From NCBI GenBank assembly GCA_040756375.1, contig JBFLZC010000020.1, positions 30,648 to 94,647 on the forward strand: a DNA stretch of 64,000 nt. The letters run 5' to 3'. The DNA is from VGSG01 sp040756375 (GTDB taxonomy: Bacteria; Desulfobacterota; Desulfomonilia; Desulfomonilales; Desulfomonilaceae). A program made the position numbers and the translations under genes. This document shows, piece after piece, positions 43,899-52,605 of the stretch. Position 1 is the first letter of the stretch; every line of letters starts with the position of its first letter. The notes below the pieces were generated by a model. The model saw nothing but the letters and a program-made list of their open reading frames with translations, made no database searches and was not told the DNA's origin.

Positions 43899-45116
43899 AT
43901 GGCGAGGTCAGGTTTCATCTATGGCACTGCGAAAAGGCTGGTGACCGGTCCGCCCATCTACTACGCCTGGGTGGCCCTTCTGCTGCTGGTGGCCGGGATC
44001 GGCGTGTTCGCGTATGCGAAGCAACTGCAGCACGGCCTGGTTGTAACCGGCATGACCAGCTATGTTTCTTGGGGGCTGTACATCGGGAATTTCACGTTCA
44101 TGGTCGGTGTAGCCGCGGCCGCGGTGCTCTTGATCATACCCGCATACTTGTACGACTTCGGGCCCATCAAGGAAATCGTGATTGTGGGCGAGGCTCTTGC
44201 GGCAAGCGTCTTGATCATGTGCATGCTCTCAGTGACCGCGGATTTGGGAAGGCCTGACAGGGTGTGGCACTTGATTCCCAAGCTTGGGATTTTGAATCTT
44301 CCCTCGTCTCTGCTTGGCTGGGACATCGTGGTCCTCAATGGGTATCTCTTCCTTAATATCTTTATTCCAGGGTATCTTTTGTATAAGGCGTACAATGCCA
44401 AAGAACCCAATATGTCGCTCATCATTCCCTTCATCCTGCTATCCATCCCCTGGGCTGTGAGCATCCATACGGTAACGGCATTCATTTACAACGGGCTCGC
44501 TGCAAGACCATTTTGGAACGCATCGATCCTTGCGCCTCGTTTCCTTGCGTCCGCGTTCTGTTCCGGGCCCGCTCTGGTCATCATCATCTATCAGATAGTA
44601 CGCAAGTACATGCGATTCCCGGTTAAGGATGAGGCCCTGTTCAAAATCTCGGAATTTATTGCTGTCGCGATGGCTCTCAACCTCTTTCTGCTCCTCGCGG
44701 AGTTCTTTAAAGAGCTCTATTCAGATACGCACCACCTCTCTCCCTTGAAGTACTTGTACGTGGGCCTGCACGGCAAGAATATGTTCGTCACATGGATATG
44801 GACCGCGCTGGTATTCAACGTGATCGCATTCATAATCTTTCTCATTCCTCGAACGCGGAAGAATTTTGTCACGCTCAATTTAGGGTGCGTCCTTATCATT
44901 CTGGGAATTTGGATCGAGAAAGGAATTGGCCTGATTGTGCCCGGATTCATCCCCGCGCCGCTCGGCGAGGTTTGGGAATACCTTCCCACCACAATCGAGG
45001 TGCTGGTGACCGCGGGCATCTGGGCGATCGGATTGTTGATATTCACGCTCCTGCTCAAGGTGATCATCCCCATCGAAACCGGAGAGTTCACCAGGGCGAG
45101 CCGGGCCTCAGCTTGA
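43899..45116 (+). CDS. NrfD/PsrC-family quinone-interacting integral membrane protein
   Basis: The 405-residue protein has about ten hydrophobic helices with family-like SWGLYIGNFTFMVGVAAAAVLL, DLGRPDRVWHLIP and LGWDIVVLNGYLFLN. NrfD/PsrC subunits exchange electrons with menaquinone. It is encoded directly after the HybA-like Fe-S protein, the standard pairing in membrane redox complexes. The first codon has a weak GAGG site. Confidence 0.9.
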   Translation: MARSGFIYGTAKRLVTGPPIYYAWVALLLLVAGIGVFAYAKQLQHGLVVTGMTSYVSWGLYIGNFTFMVGVAAAAVLLIIPAYLYDFGPIKEIVIVGEALAASVLIMCMLSVTADLGRPDRVWHLIPKLGILNLPSSLLGWDIVVLNGYLFLNIFIPGYLLYKAYNAKEPNMSLIIPFILLSIPWAVSIHTVTAFIYNGLAARPFWNASILAPRFLASAFCSGPALVIIIYQIVRKYMRFPVKDEALFKISEFIAVAMALNLFLLLAEFFKELYSDTHHLSPLKYLYVGLHGKNMFVTWIWTALVFNVIAFIIFLIPRTRKNFVTLNLGCVLIILGIWIEKGIGLIVPGFIPAPLGEVWEYLPTTIEVLVTAGIWAIGLLIFTLLLKVIIPIETGEFTRASRASA

Positions 45117-45144
45117 CCGCGTGGGCCGGTCAGGAGGTGCCCCG

Positions 45145-45993
45145 ATGGTAAAGAGACTAGGAGTGTACTCACTCGCGAGGCTGAGAGAATTGATGTGTAC
45201 CGATACGTTGCGCATCGGACTGTTCGTTTGTCTCCCTCTGTTAGTGGTGTTTCCGATCTTGAGCATTGCGGCGGAGGAGACAAAGGCGCCGGCTAAGGAG
45301 GCCCAGCCGCTCGCGGAAAGCCTCAAGAGCCCTGATCAGTTGGTTGTGACCAAGGCTGTGGAAGAAATTAAGAAGAAGGGAATAACCGACGAGAGCCTCG
45401 TTCCGGCGCTTGCGCACGCGATCAAGAACCCCGATGAGATGGTCCGCGTAGCGGTGATCGATGCGCTGGCCCAGATGGGCCCTGCGGCTGCCAAGGCGGT
45501 CCCCGCGCTCACGGAATCGCTTAAGGATCAAGATCCTATGGTTCGGGAAGCCGCTACCATGGCGCTCTTTCACCTCAGTGACCATGCCAAGCCTGCAATT
45601 GCTATGGTCGTCGAGCGCCTCGGTGACAACAACCCTCGAGTCCGTGACGTGGCTGTGCTCACGCTGTCGAAGATCGGTACTCCCGCAGTCCCCAATCTCG
45701 TCGGGGCTCTTGCAAGCGCGAATGAGGCCCAACGGGACGCCGCGGCACGAGCGCTGGCTCGATTGGGAGCGCCGGTTGTCCCGGATCTGGTCGCGGCTTT
45801 GGAAAAGGGTGATGCCCGCGCCGCGGAAGGCGCATCCAAAGCTTTGGCGCTTGTGGGAGGGCCCGCTGTGCCGGCTCTCCTGGAGAAACTGCTTCGAGGG
45901 GACCAGAAGACGTCCGCGTTGGCTGAACAGACGCTCATAGCGATCGGAGCTCCCGCGGTCCCGGACCTGGTGAAGGCCCTGAAGAAGAAGTAA
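45145..45993 (+). CDS. Exported HEAT-repeat protein in the respiratory operon
   Basis: About 282 residues. A signal or anchor (LRIGLFVCLPLLVVFPILSIAAEE) is followed by at least six HEAT-like alpha repeats with motifs VRVAVIDALAQMGPAA, VREAATMALFHLSD, VRDVAVLTLSKIGTPAV, RDAAARALARLGAPVV and LIAIGAPAVPDLV. The protein is likely periplasmic and a scaffold for protein-protein contact rather than an enzyme. ATG 45145 has AGGAGG upstream and is preferred to GTG 45121. A HEAT-repeat subunit is not part of textbook nap, nrf or hao clusters. Confidence 0.8.
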   Translation: MVKRLGVYSLARLRELMCTDTLRIGLFVCLPLLVVFPILSIAAEETKAPAKEAQPLAESLKSPDQLVVTKAVEEIKKKGITDESLVPALAHAIKNPDEMVRVAVIDALAQMGPAAAKAVPALTESLKDQDPMVREAATMALFHLSDHAKPAIAMVVERLGDNNPRVRDVAVLTLSKIGTPAVPNLVGALASANEAQRDAAARALARLGAPVVPDLVAALEKGDARAAEGASKALALVGGPAVPALLEKLLRGDQKTSALAEQTLIAIGAPAVPDLVKALKKK

Positions 45994-46110
45994 CATCTTC
46001 CTGCGCCGCGGGAACCGTAGTTTCTTTGCGGCCATGAACAGAATGACGACTCCGAAGCGGCTGTGTGACCTCGAAAAGACCCTGCCGCTACCAAGGAGGA
46101 GGAAGGAACA

Positions 46111-46617
46111 ATGAGACGTACGATCTATTGGTCGATCATCTGGGCGCTCGTTTTGTGCATACCGCTTGTGGCCCTGGCGCAAAAGGAGTGCCCGGATTGT
46201 GACAAAGCAAAGTTGACCAGCCCGCTCGACCCGAATTGGAAGCAGTTCCGTCCGCCTCCGCTGGCTCCCGGAGAACTGCCGGACTGTCATCGTGTCCAGT
46301 TTGGGAAACAGGACTGCGGCGATTGCCACATGAAGGAAACGCCCGACATGTACAAGCAGTGGATCGGTTCAAAGCACGGCATCAACAACGTCAAGTGCGG
46401 GACCTGTCACGGGGATGTGGTCAACTACCGGGCCATGCCCGACCGTATGGTCTGCATAGGGTGCCATTCCACGCAAGTGAAGAACATGCCGACTCAAGCT
46501 GCTGTTACGAACTGCTCGTACTGCCACAAATCGCATTGGTTCACTATTCATAAGATCGACAAATACAAGCAGTTCGCGCCCGACCGCGAAACTCGGTTCA
46601 AGGTTCCGGGTTTTTAA
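46111..46617 (+). CDS. Second tetraheme cytochrome c
   Basis: The 168-residue protein has a signal peptide (LVLCIPLVALAQ) and four CxxCH motifs (CGDCH, CGTCH, CIGCH, CSYCH), plus an N-terminal CPDC without heme His and DCHRVQFG. The order and HGINNVKCGTCHGDVV are NapC/NrfH-like in style, but no N-terminal membrane helix remains beyond the signal. It precedes the molybdoenzyme gene by 40 bases and is the likely direct electron donor to it. AGGAGGAGGAAGG lies upstream of ATG 46111. Confidence 0.8.
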   Translation: MRRTIYWSIIWALVLCIPLVALAQKECPDCDKAKLTSPLDPNWKQFRPPPLAPGELPDCHRVQFGKQDCGDCHMKETPDMYKQWIGSKHGINNVKCGTCHGDVVNYRAMPDRMVCIGCHSTQVKNMPTQAAVTNCSYCHKSHWFTIHKIDKYKQFAPDRETRFKVPGF

Positions 46618-46657
46618 AGCCTCTAACAGCAGGTCAGGCCAAATTGCGGAGGATGCA

Positions 46658-49051
46658 ATGAGAATGACGCGACGTGAAATGATCAAACTGTCGGCAGCTG
46701 CATTCGCTGCCGGCGCCCTCAATATACCTTTTGCCAATCCAGCAGAAGCTCAGGGAGACGAGGTCGTTGTAGACAAATGGATAAAAGGCGCCTGCCGGTT
46801 CTGCGGGACCGGCTGCGGCGTCTACATAGGAGTCAGAGGCGGCAAAGTGGTCGGCGTGCGAGGCAATCCCGAAGCACTGACGAATTTCGGATTTCTCTGC
46901 GTCAAAGGCTTCAAAGGCTTTCTGAGCATGTACCATCCGGACCGGCTCAAATATCCTATGGTTCGGCAAGCGGATGGGAAATTCAAACGCGTTTCTTGGG
47001 ACCAAGCCTTGGACCTGGTCGCGAAAAAGTTCAAAGAGTTGCAGTCCAAGCATGGCAAGGACTCGGTGGCGTACTACGGTTCCGGCCAGTGCATGACCGA
47101 GGAGAGCTACACCTTCAATAAGCTGTGGAAGGGTGGGTTCCGATCCAATATGGTTGACGGTAATCCACGGCTCTGCATGGCTTCCGCGGTCGGTGGCTAC
47201 ATGACGACCTTCGGCACGGACGAACCCGCGGGGTCGTACAGCGACATCGAAAAAGCAAAGACCTTTTTCGTCGTGGGCTCGAACATGTCCGAGTGTCATC
47301 CGATCATATTCCGTCGGATCGCGCGGATGAAACTCGAAGCGCCCGATAAGATCAACGTCATTGTGTGCGAGCCGAGGTACACTTCCACGTCACGCATCGC
47401 GGATGTGTGGCTCCCTGCGGACCCGGGAACCGATCTCGCGGTCTTCCACTGCATGGCCCGGGAAATCATCAAGAACGGCTGGATAGACAATTTCTTCGTA
47501 AACAACCTCTGTCGGTTTACCACCGGCCAGCAAGTGGTGGATTTCGAGGCTTACAAGAAGTTCCTGGAGCAGTTCACGCCTGAAACGGTCTCCAAGCTGA
47601 CCCGTGTGCCTGTGGCCAATATTGTAGAAGCGGCGAGACTCTTCGCTACTCAGGGTCCGACCATGAGCCTGTGGACTATGGGCCTGAATCAGCGGACCAG
47701 AGGGGTTTGGGCAAACAACCTGATTCACAACCTGCACCTCATTACCGGCAACATTTGCAAGGACGGCGCGGATTCGTTTTCGCTTACCGGTCAGCCAAAT
47801 GCATGTGGCGGAGTGCGGGAAACAGGATCGCTGTGTCACCTTTTGCCGGGAACCAGATTGATCACGAACGAGGCTGCCCGAACTCAGGTCGAAAAGGCAT
47901 GGGGCATTCCTGCAAAAAGCATAGATCCCAAGCCCGGCTTTCACACCATGCAGATGTTCGCATCGTTGGGCGCGGAGAACGACACTACCAAGCCGCTCAA
48001 AGGTATGTTGATCACCACCACCAATCCAGGTCAATCCCTACCCAATGCTCATAAGTACTTCAAAGGAATGGAAGATGCGTTTCTCGTGGTGATCGACATC
48101 TTTCCGACACGAACTACTCAATTCGCCGACGTTCTGCTGCCTGCGGCCTTTATCTATGAGAAGGGTGGGGTGTACGGGTGCTCCGAGCGGCGCAGCCAAC
48201 TGACCAGCAAATGCGTAGAACCTCCCGGTGAAGCAAAACCCGACCTGTGGATAGGAGCACAACTCGCTAAACGCATGGGATTTGAGAAGCTCATACCGTG
48301 GAATGGTGACGACCCTGCCAAGAATTACCAAATGGCTTGGGATGACTACCGTATGTGCGTCAAGGACAGTGAACACACCATATACGGTATGACCTATGAT
48401 CGGCTGAAAAAGCTTGAAGCCGGTCTTCAGTGGCCTTGCCCAACCCCCGATCATCCCGGGACCGCCAAGAGGTACGTTCGCGGGCAGGACCCGATAATGG
48501 ACATGCCTCACATCGAAAAAGTGCCTCCGCAGGCCATGATCTACTTCTACGCGGACAAACAGCACGAAGGCAAAGCGAACGTATTTCTCAGACCTTACAA
48601 GGGCCCTGAGGAGCCGCCTGACAAGGACTATCCCTTCTTCTTGACCACGGGCCGGGTCATCGAGCAATGGCACAGCGGAACCATGACGATGCGAGTGCCG
48701 GAGATCGCTCGGTCTCAGCCCAATGCGTACGTGGAGATCCATCCGAACGACGCGAAGCAGTACAAGATCAACAACGGCGACATGGTGAAGATAGTCAGCA
48801 GACGAGGTTTCATGGTGCTCCCCGCGCGGGTCGTGAAGATGTCCTTGCCGGGAATTCTTTTCATCCCGTGGTTCGATCAGGCATGGGACCGCATGGTCAA
48901 TCGTGTTACCATTGACGCGGTGGATGAAGGCTCAAAGCAGCCGGAGTTCAAGATCTGCGCAGTCAAGATCGAACGGGTCGGCGATCCGCGGGATGTGGCC
49001 GAGATGACAATCATCTCCAATGTGAACGACCCGTTTCCTATAAAGGTATGA
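46658..49051 (+). CDS. NapA-like periplasmic molybdopterin oxidoreductase with Ser at the Mo-ligand position
   Basis: The 797-residue protein has a Tat signal (TRREMIKLSAAAFAAG), an N-terminal [4Fe-4S] motif CRFCGTGC with Cys81 as fourth ligand, and the MGD-binding domains of the DMSO-reductase superfamily. NPRLCMASAVGG, TTFGTDEPAGSY and NMSECHPI align well with NapA (NPRxCMASAV, FGxDEPxGCY, NMAExHPI), except that Ser193 replaces the NapA Cys that ligates Mo. Ser ligation is known in DMSO and TMAO reductases. The gene is followed by napD/G/H homologues, so it is part of a Nap-type system, but nitrate as substrate is not assured. Confidence 0.9.
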   Translation: MRMTRREMIKLSAAAFAAGALNIPFANPAEAQGDEVVVDKWIKGACRFCGTGCGVYIGVRGGKVVGVRGNPEALTNFGFLCVKGFKGFLSMYHPDRLKYPMVRQADGKFKRVSWDQALDLVAKKFKELQSKHGKDSVAYYGSGQCMTEESYTFNKLWKGGFRSNMVDGNPRLCMASAVGGYMTTFGTDEPAGSYSDIEKAKTFFVVGSNMSECHPIIFRRIARMKLEAPDKINVIVCEPRYTSTSRIADVWLPADPGTDLAVFHCMAREIIKNGWIDNFFVNNLCRFTTGQQVVDFEAYKKFLEQFTPETVSKLTRVPVANIVEAARLFATQGPTMSLWTMGLNQRTRGVWANNLIHNLHLITGNICKDGADSFSLTGQPNACGGVRETGSLCHLLPGTRLITNEAARTQVEKAWGIPAKSIDPKPGFHTMQMFASLGAENDTTKPLKGMLITTTNPGQSLPNAHKYFKGMEDAFLVVIDIFPTRTTQFADVLLPAAFIYEKGGVYGCSERRSQLTSKCVEPPGEAKPDLWIGAQLAKRMGFEKLIPWNGDDPAKNYQMAWDDYRMCVKDSEHTIYGMTYDRLKKLEAGLQWPCPTPDHPGTAKRYVRGQDPIMDMPHIEKVPPQAMIYFYADKQHEGKANVFLRPYKGPEEPPDKDYPFFLTTGRVIEQWHSGTMTMRVPEIARSQPNAYVEIHPNDAKQYKINNGDMVKIVSRRGFMVLPARVVKMSLPGILFIPWFDQAWDRMVNRVTIDAVDEGSKQPEFKICAVKIERVGDPRDVAEMTIISNVNDPFPIKV

Positions 49052-49061
49052 GCCGTACCGA

Positions 49062-49331
49062 ATGATTATCACCGGAAGCGCCTTGTTCATAGAGCCGGGA
49101 TCTGAGAAGCTTGTTCTGGAAGCTCTCGATCGTTTCCCGGAGGTCACATTCCAGGCCAGGTCGGATTCCGGATCGGAACTCGTGGTCAACTTGGAGGCGG
49201 AAGACCATCAGGCTCTGGACTCGCTTTGCGCACGACTGGCAGAAGCGATTCCGCAGATTGTGGACATTACTCACCTTTACGTCCACTTTGGAGATGAGAT
49301 TGAAGAACATACTAATAGTAACAAGCCCTGA
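49062..49331 (+). CDS. napD: NapD-like signal-binding chaperone
   Basis: The 89-residue protein matches NapD: MIITGSALFIEPGSEKLVLEAL, FPEVTFQARSDSGSELVVNLEA and the final VDITHLYVHFGDE. NapD binds the Tat signal of NapA in the cytoplasm and delays export until cofactor insertion. It starts 10 bases after the molybdoenzyme gene, which has a Tat signal to serve. Confidence 0.85.
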   Translation: MIITGSALFIEPGSEKLVLEALDRFPEVTFQARSDSGSELVVNLEAEDHQALDSLCARLAEAIPQIVDITHLYVHFGDEIEEHTNSNKP

Positions 49332-49355
49332 GACATGCTCAGGTAAGGGAACTTC

Positions 49356-50138
49356 GTGACTGATGGATTCATAGGCTTTCTTCGCCGGGTCTTCGTACAT
49401 GGAGAAAACCCGTTTGTCGGCGAGTACCTCCGTAACCGCCTGAGGCCCCCCGGAGCCGTGCCCGAACAATCCTTTATGTCGCTCTGCATTCGGTGCAACC
49501 GCTGCCTGGAGGTTTGCCCGTTCGGGTCAATCACGCGGGCCGGTTTGGGTCCCACCATTGGCACTCCCTACGTGCTCGCTGAGAGGAAGGCCTGTTACCT
49601 GTGCATGGCCTGCACGCGACTCTGTCCGACAAACGCGCTGGAAAACACCCTGCGCAACCCCGAACAGGTCCGCATGGGAAAGGCGGTCATCGACCCGTCG
49701 ATCTGCTACAGCCATTTGTTCGCCGACCGTGATGCTCTGCCACGCGATGCGGGCTCCAGGATCGGAGCCCTCTGCAATACCTGCTACCATGTCTGCCCAC
49801 TCCAGGACAAGGCTATCACTCTTAAGGGGAACCTTATCCCAATGGTTCTGGATGGGTGTGTTGGTTGCGGCATCTGCGTGGAACGATGCCCCACAAGACC
49901 GAGACGAGCCATCAACGTGGTCCCAACAGGCATGGGCAGAACGGACGAAAGCGGGTTTTATTTCCGTAAGGCTCGCAAGCATTTTGATGTGAGCCGCCAG
50001 ACCGTCACGGGTGACCAATCTGGAGTTCTAAGAGGTCAGGACCTGATGGACGCGAAGGAACGGATCGACGGGAGCGGAGCGGCCCCGAAGTTCACGTTTC
50101 CCTACGAGGTCGATAAGGGGCTGAAAGACTGGGAATAA
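49356..50138 (+). CDS. napG: NapG-like ferredoxin-type protein
   Basis: The 260-residue protein carries four [4Fe-4S] motifs: CIRCNRCLEVCP, CYLCMACTRLCP, CNTCYHVCP and CVGCGICVERCP, in the NapG/MauM pattern. The start is GTG 49356 with AAGGGA upstream. The N-terminus lacks a Tat motif (MTDGFIGFLRRVF), unlike classical NapG, so export would need another route or the protein is cytoplasmic. It overlaps napH by 1 base (TAATG). With NapH it would oxidise menaquinol. Confidence 0.85.
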   Translation: MTDGFIGFLRRVFVHGENPFVGEYLRNRLRPPGAVPEQSFMSLCIRCNRCLEVCPFGSITRAGLGPTIGTPYVLAERKACYLCMACTRLCPTNALENTLRNPEQVRMGKAVIDPSICYSHLFADRDALPRDAGSRIGALCNTCYHVCPLQDKAITLKGNLIPMVLDGCVGCGICVERCPTRPRRAINVVPTGMGRTDESGFYFRKARKHFDVSRQTVTGDQSGVLRGQDLMDAKERIDGSGAAPKFTFPYEVDKGLKDWE

Positions 50139-50962
50139 TGTTCAGACCGTATCGCAGAGCATCGCAGTTTGCCGTCTTTCTGCTTATGTTCGGGATTCCG
50201 GTGCTGAATCTGTATGAAATCTATGCGATCACCGGGACTTTCTACGCGATCAACATCGGAGGACTGGGCGTTGCCGATCCTTCTGCGATCCTTCAGAGCC
50301 TCTTCGCAGCAGGGCAATTCGCTCCCCCCATACTCTTCGCAGTGTTCTTTCCCGTGTTGCTTGCATTTGTCTTCGGCCGCGTCTGGTGTGGCTGGATGTG
50401 CCCGTACCACGTGATTTCCGACGGAGTTGCGTGGGTGCGTGCGAAGATCAGGGCCAGAATCGGCAAATCGAGCGTGCCGGAGATCCCGGCGGTTCCCACC
50501 CCCTTCAAGGCCAATGTGGTGCGTTATTCTTTTCTGCTGCTGGGCACCGCCGCGGCAGGAATCGTGGGGATTCCGGTGCTCAACTATGTGAATGCACCGG
50601 GAATCCTCAGCACTGAAGCGATGATATTGGTGAGAAACCTCACTGTTTCGGTTGAAATCGGCTTCATTGTGCTCGTGCTGCTCGTAGAGCTATTCTTCTT
50701 CCCTCGGTTCTGGTGCAGGCTATTCTGTCCGACCGGCGCTGTGGTGTCGCTTTTTCGTGCGCCGTTTACGCTGAGGGTGGTTTCCGCTTCCAAGAAGCAG
50801 AGCTCACCCTGCTGCAAGGAAGAAACCTGTTCCGCTGCCTGCCCCATGGGGCTCGTGCCTTACAGGGAAGGCCGCAACCTCCTTTGCACAAACTGCGCTC
50901 GCTGCATCGATGCGTGCGGAGGGGGCAAACGTGCAGGCGTGCTTCGTTTCCGTGGATTCTAA
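50138..50962 (+). CDS. napH: NapH-like membrane ferredoxin-type protein
   Basis: The 274-residue protein has four membrane segments, two periplasm-facing RVWCGWMCP and RFWCRLFCP motifs typical of NapH/NosR-type quinol dehydrogenases, and C-terminal cysteine clusters (CCKEETCSAACPMG, CTNCARCIDACG). It forms the menaquinol-oxidising NapGH module. It is the last gene of the operon; a 29-bp perfect inverted repeat follows. Confidence 0.9.
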   Translation: MFRPYRRASQFAVFLLMFGIPVLNLYEIYAITGTFYAINIGGLGVADPSAILQSLFAAGQFAPPILFAVFFPVLLAFVFGRVWCGWMCPYHVISDGVAWVRAKIRARIGKSSVPEIPAVPTPFKANVVRYSFLLLGTAAAGIVGIPVLNYVNAPGILSTEAMILVRNLTVSVEIGFIVLVLLVELFFFPRFWCRLFCPTGAVVSLFRAPFTLRVVSASKKQSSPCCKEETCSAACPMGLVPYREGRNLLCTNCARCIDACGGGKRAGVLRFRGF

Positions 50963-51071
50963 GGCTGAGATGTGCCGGAAGCCGCCGCGCGTGTGGTCGG
51001 ACAGCTATGTCGCGATTCTCTAGAGTCGCCTCGTGCTTCCGTTAGAATCCAATGAATGAGGATCGTGTCTT

Positions 51072-51142
51072 GGGTGCCACTGCTGGCTTGTCCAGCAGTG
51101 TTGGCCCAAGAAGCACTGCTGGACAAGCCAGCAGTGGCACCC
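51072..51142. repeat. Perfect 29-bp inverted repeat between convergent genes
   Basis: Arms 51072-51100 and 51114-51142 are exact reverse complements with a 13-base centre. The element sits between the operon's end and the convergent caspase-like gene. It can fold as a strong hairpin on both strands but has no T tract; it may act as a bidirectional transcription barrier or be a mobile palindromic repeat. Confidence 0.75.
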
Positions 51143-51194
51143 GAATGATTCCGTGATCCTTCTTCGAGAACGACTATGGAATCAGGGACAGCAG

Positions 51195-52496
51195 CTATTT
51201 TGGGACGAGCGTCTCCTTGCCTCGGCCGCCGTACCACGTACCTTCAAGGACTCCACCTTCGGTGATGGTGTACGTGACCAAGCCGCCCAGGTTTTCCGGG
51301 CTCTTGCCCCAGTTTACGTATAACTTGTCTCTGCTCCTGGTCCCCTTACCGTAGTGCGTCTCGCCGGAGATCTGCCAAGTCATTCGATAGCTAGCTCCCT
51401 CGCGCTCAATGACCGCTTTGCCGGAGTAAGGAGTCCCATCTGGATTCGTTCCATTTACAAGGTAATCCCCTTCTTTGATCCGTTTCTGGGCAGATATTGA
51501 AAGCGGGCGCTCTCTCGGCAGCGACGCGATGCTCGGCTCAAGTTGCCGCGGTTCCGGAATCTGCGTTGCGGAGTCCTCGCTGGCTATGATTGACAATGGA
51601 AAAGCGCCGACCAATTTCCCTTCCATCTGAGGGCTCTGGTAGCCTCTGGTTTGTTTCTTGGTGTTTTCATACACGTAGTCGTACAGCTCTCTGAGGGTGA
51701 CGATCCCGTCCTTGTCCTTGTCAGCAGCGCCTTTGAGCCCATTCAGGAGATGGTGTGTGAACAGACTGTTGCCCAAATCAGGGTCTTCTTGTGAGATCTC
51801 ATCAGCCCGAGACGACGTGATGAGGATGCGGCCTTCGGATTCCCTGAACTGACGCATGAATCTTTCCAGGGAAGAGGAGAGGGATTTGGCGCCTCGAACG
51901 GAAAATCCGCCTGCGTGGCATGCATCGGCAATCAGAACGACTCGCCGTGAATCCAGCCGGCTGAGAAACCATTGGCGATTCATGTGCACCGCAGTTGCAG
52001 CCAGAAACTCGGGATCAGCGTCATACGTGAGAAAGAAAAACTCTCCGGGAGACGCGGGGTCATCCGCGCCGTGTCCGCTCAGGAATACCACGACAGTGTC
52101 GTCCTTGCCGGCTCGTCTCAGGCCGTAGTAAAGCTCCTTTTCCACAGCCGTCTTGGTGGCTTCTTCATTGCAGAGGAGGTTCACATGAAGTGTGCGAAAT
52201 AAGCTGCTCTGGCCTTTGAGGAACGCCGCGAAATCTCGAGCGTCCTTGTCTGACACGGCAAGCTCGGGAACTCTGGAGTTCTTGTATTTGGAGACTCCTA
52301 CGATGACCGCGTAAAGATCCCCAACCGGGCCCTCAACCGTGCCCGATAGTGAAGACTGTGGATGGGGTTTCAACACTTGAGCCTGTTGGTCCAATACGAC
52401 ACCAAGGCCCAGTATCAGGACGAGTACCGACACGAGAGCGAGTTTCGGTGCGATTCCACCGAATGCCGGAGGATTTGAAGCAGGGGGCAGCCTCAA
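51195..52496 (-). CDS. Membrane-anchored caspase-like (C14) protease
   Basis: The 433-residue protein has one N-terminal membrane anchor (LALVSVLVLILGLGVVL), then a peptidase C14 domain: YAVIVGVSKYK, SDKDARDFAAFL, catalytic His142 in FLSGHGADD and Cys193 in LIADACHAGGF. An EF-hand-like DKDKDGIVTLREL is near residue 256. A C-terminal beta-rich domain from about residue 330 has DYLVNGTNPDGTPYSGKAVI and GTWYGG. Positive residues before the helix suggest the protease faces the periplasm. Catalytic residues are intact. A coiled-coil exported protein gene lies 109 bases upstream on the same strand. Role unknown. Confidence 0.88.
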   Translation of the reverse strand: MRLPPASNPPAFGGIAPKLALVSVLVLILGLGVVLDQQAQVLKPHPQSSLSGTVEGPVGDLYAVIVGVSKYKNSRVPELAVSDKDARDFAAFLKGQSSLFRTLHVNLLCNEEATKTAVEKELYYGLRRAGKDDTVVVFLSGHGADDPASPGEFFFLTYDADPEFLAATAVHMNRQWFLSRLDSRRVVLIADACHAGGFSVRGAKSLSSSLERFMRQFRESEGRILITSSRADEISQEDPDLGNSLFTHHLLNGLKGAADKDKDGIVTLRELYDYVYENTKKQTRGYQSPQMEGKLVGAFPLSIIASEDSATQIPEPRQLEPSIASLPRERPLSISAQKRIKEGDYLVNGTNPDGTPYSGKAVIEREGASYRMTWQISGETHYGKGTRSRDKLYVNWGKSPENLGGLVTYTITEGGVLEGTWYGGRGKETLVPK

Positions 52497-52605
52497 GCAA
52501 TTCCTCCCGGTGAGAGAACCGCGAGAACGGGCAGCGAAGAAACAGAGTGTGTAAATACAGTTTACCTTGGCAATGACCTTTTCTGCAATACGAGCATAAG
52601 GTTAC

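Noticed and set aside
46658..50962. Canonical periplasmic nitrate reductase operon
   Set aside because: NapB and NapC are absent, and the NapA-like protein has Ser for the Mo-ligating Cys, so nitrate reductase is not a safe label.
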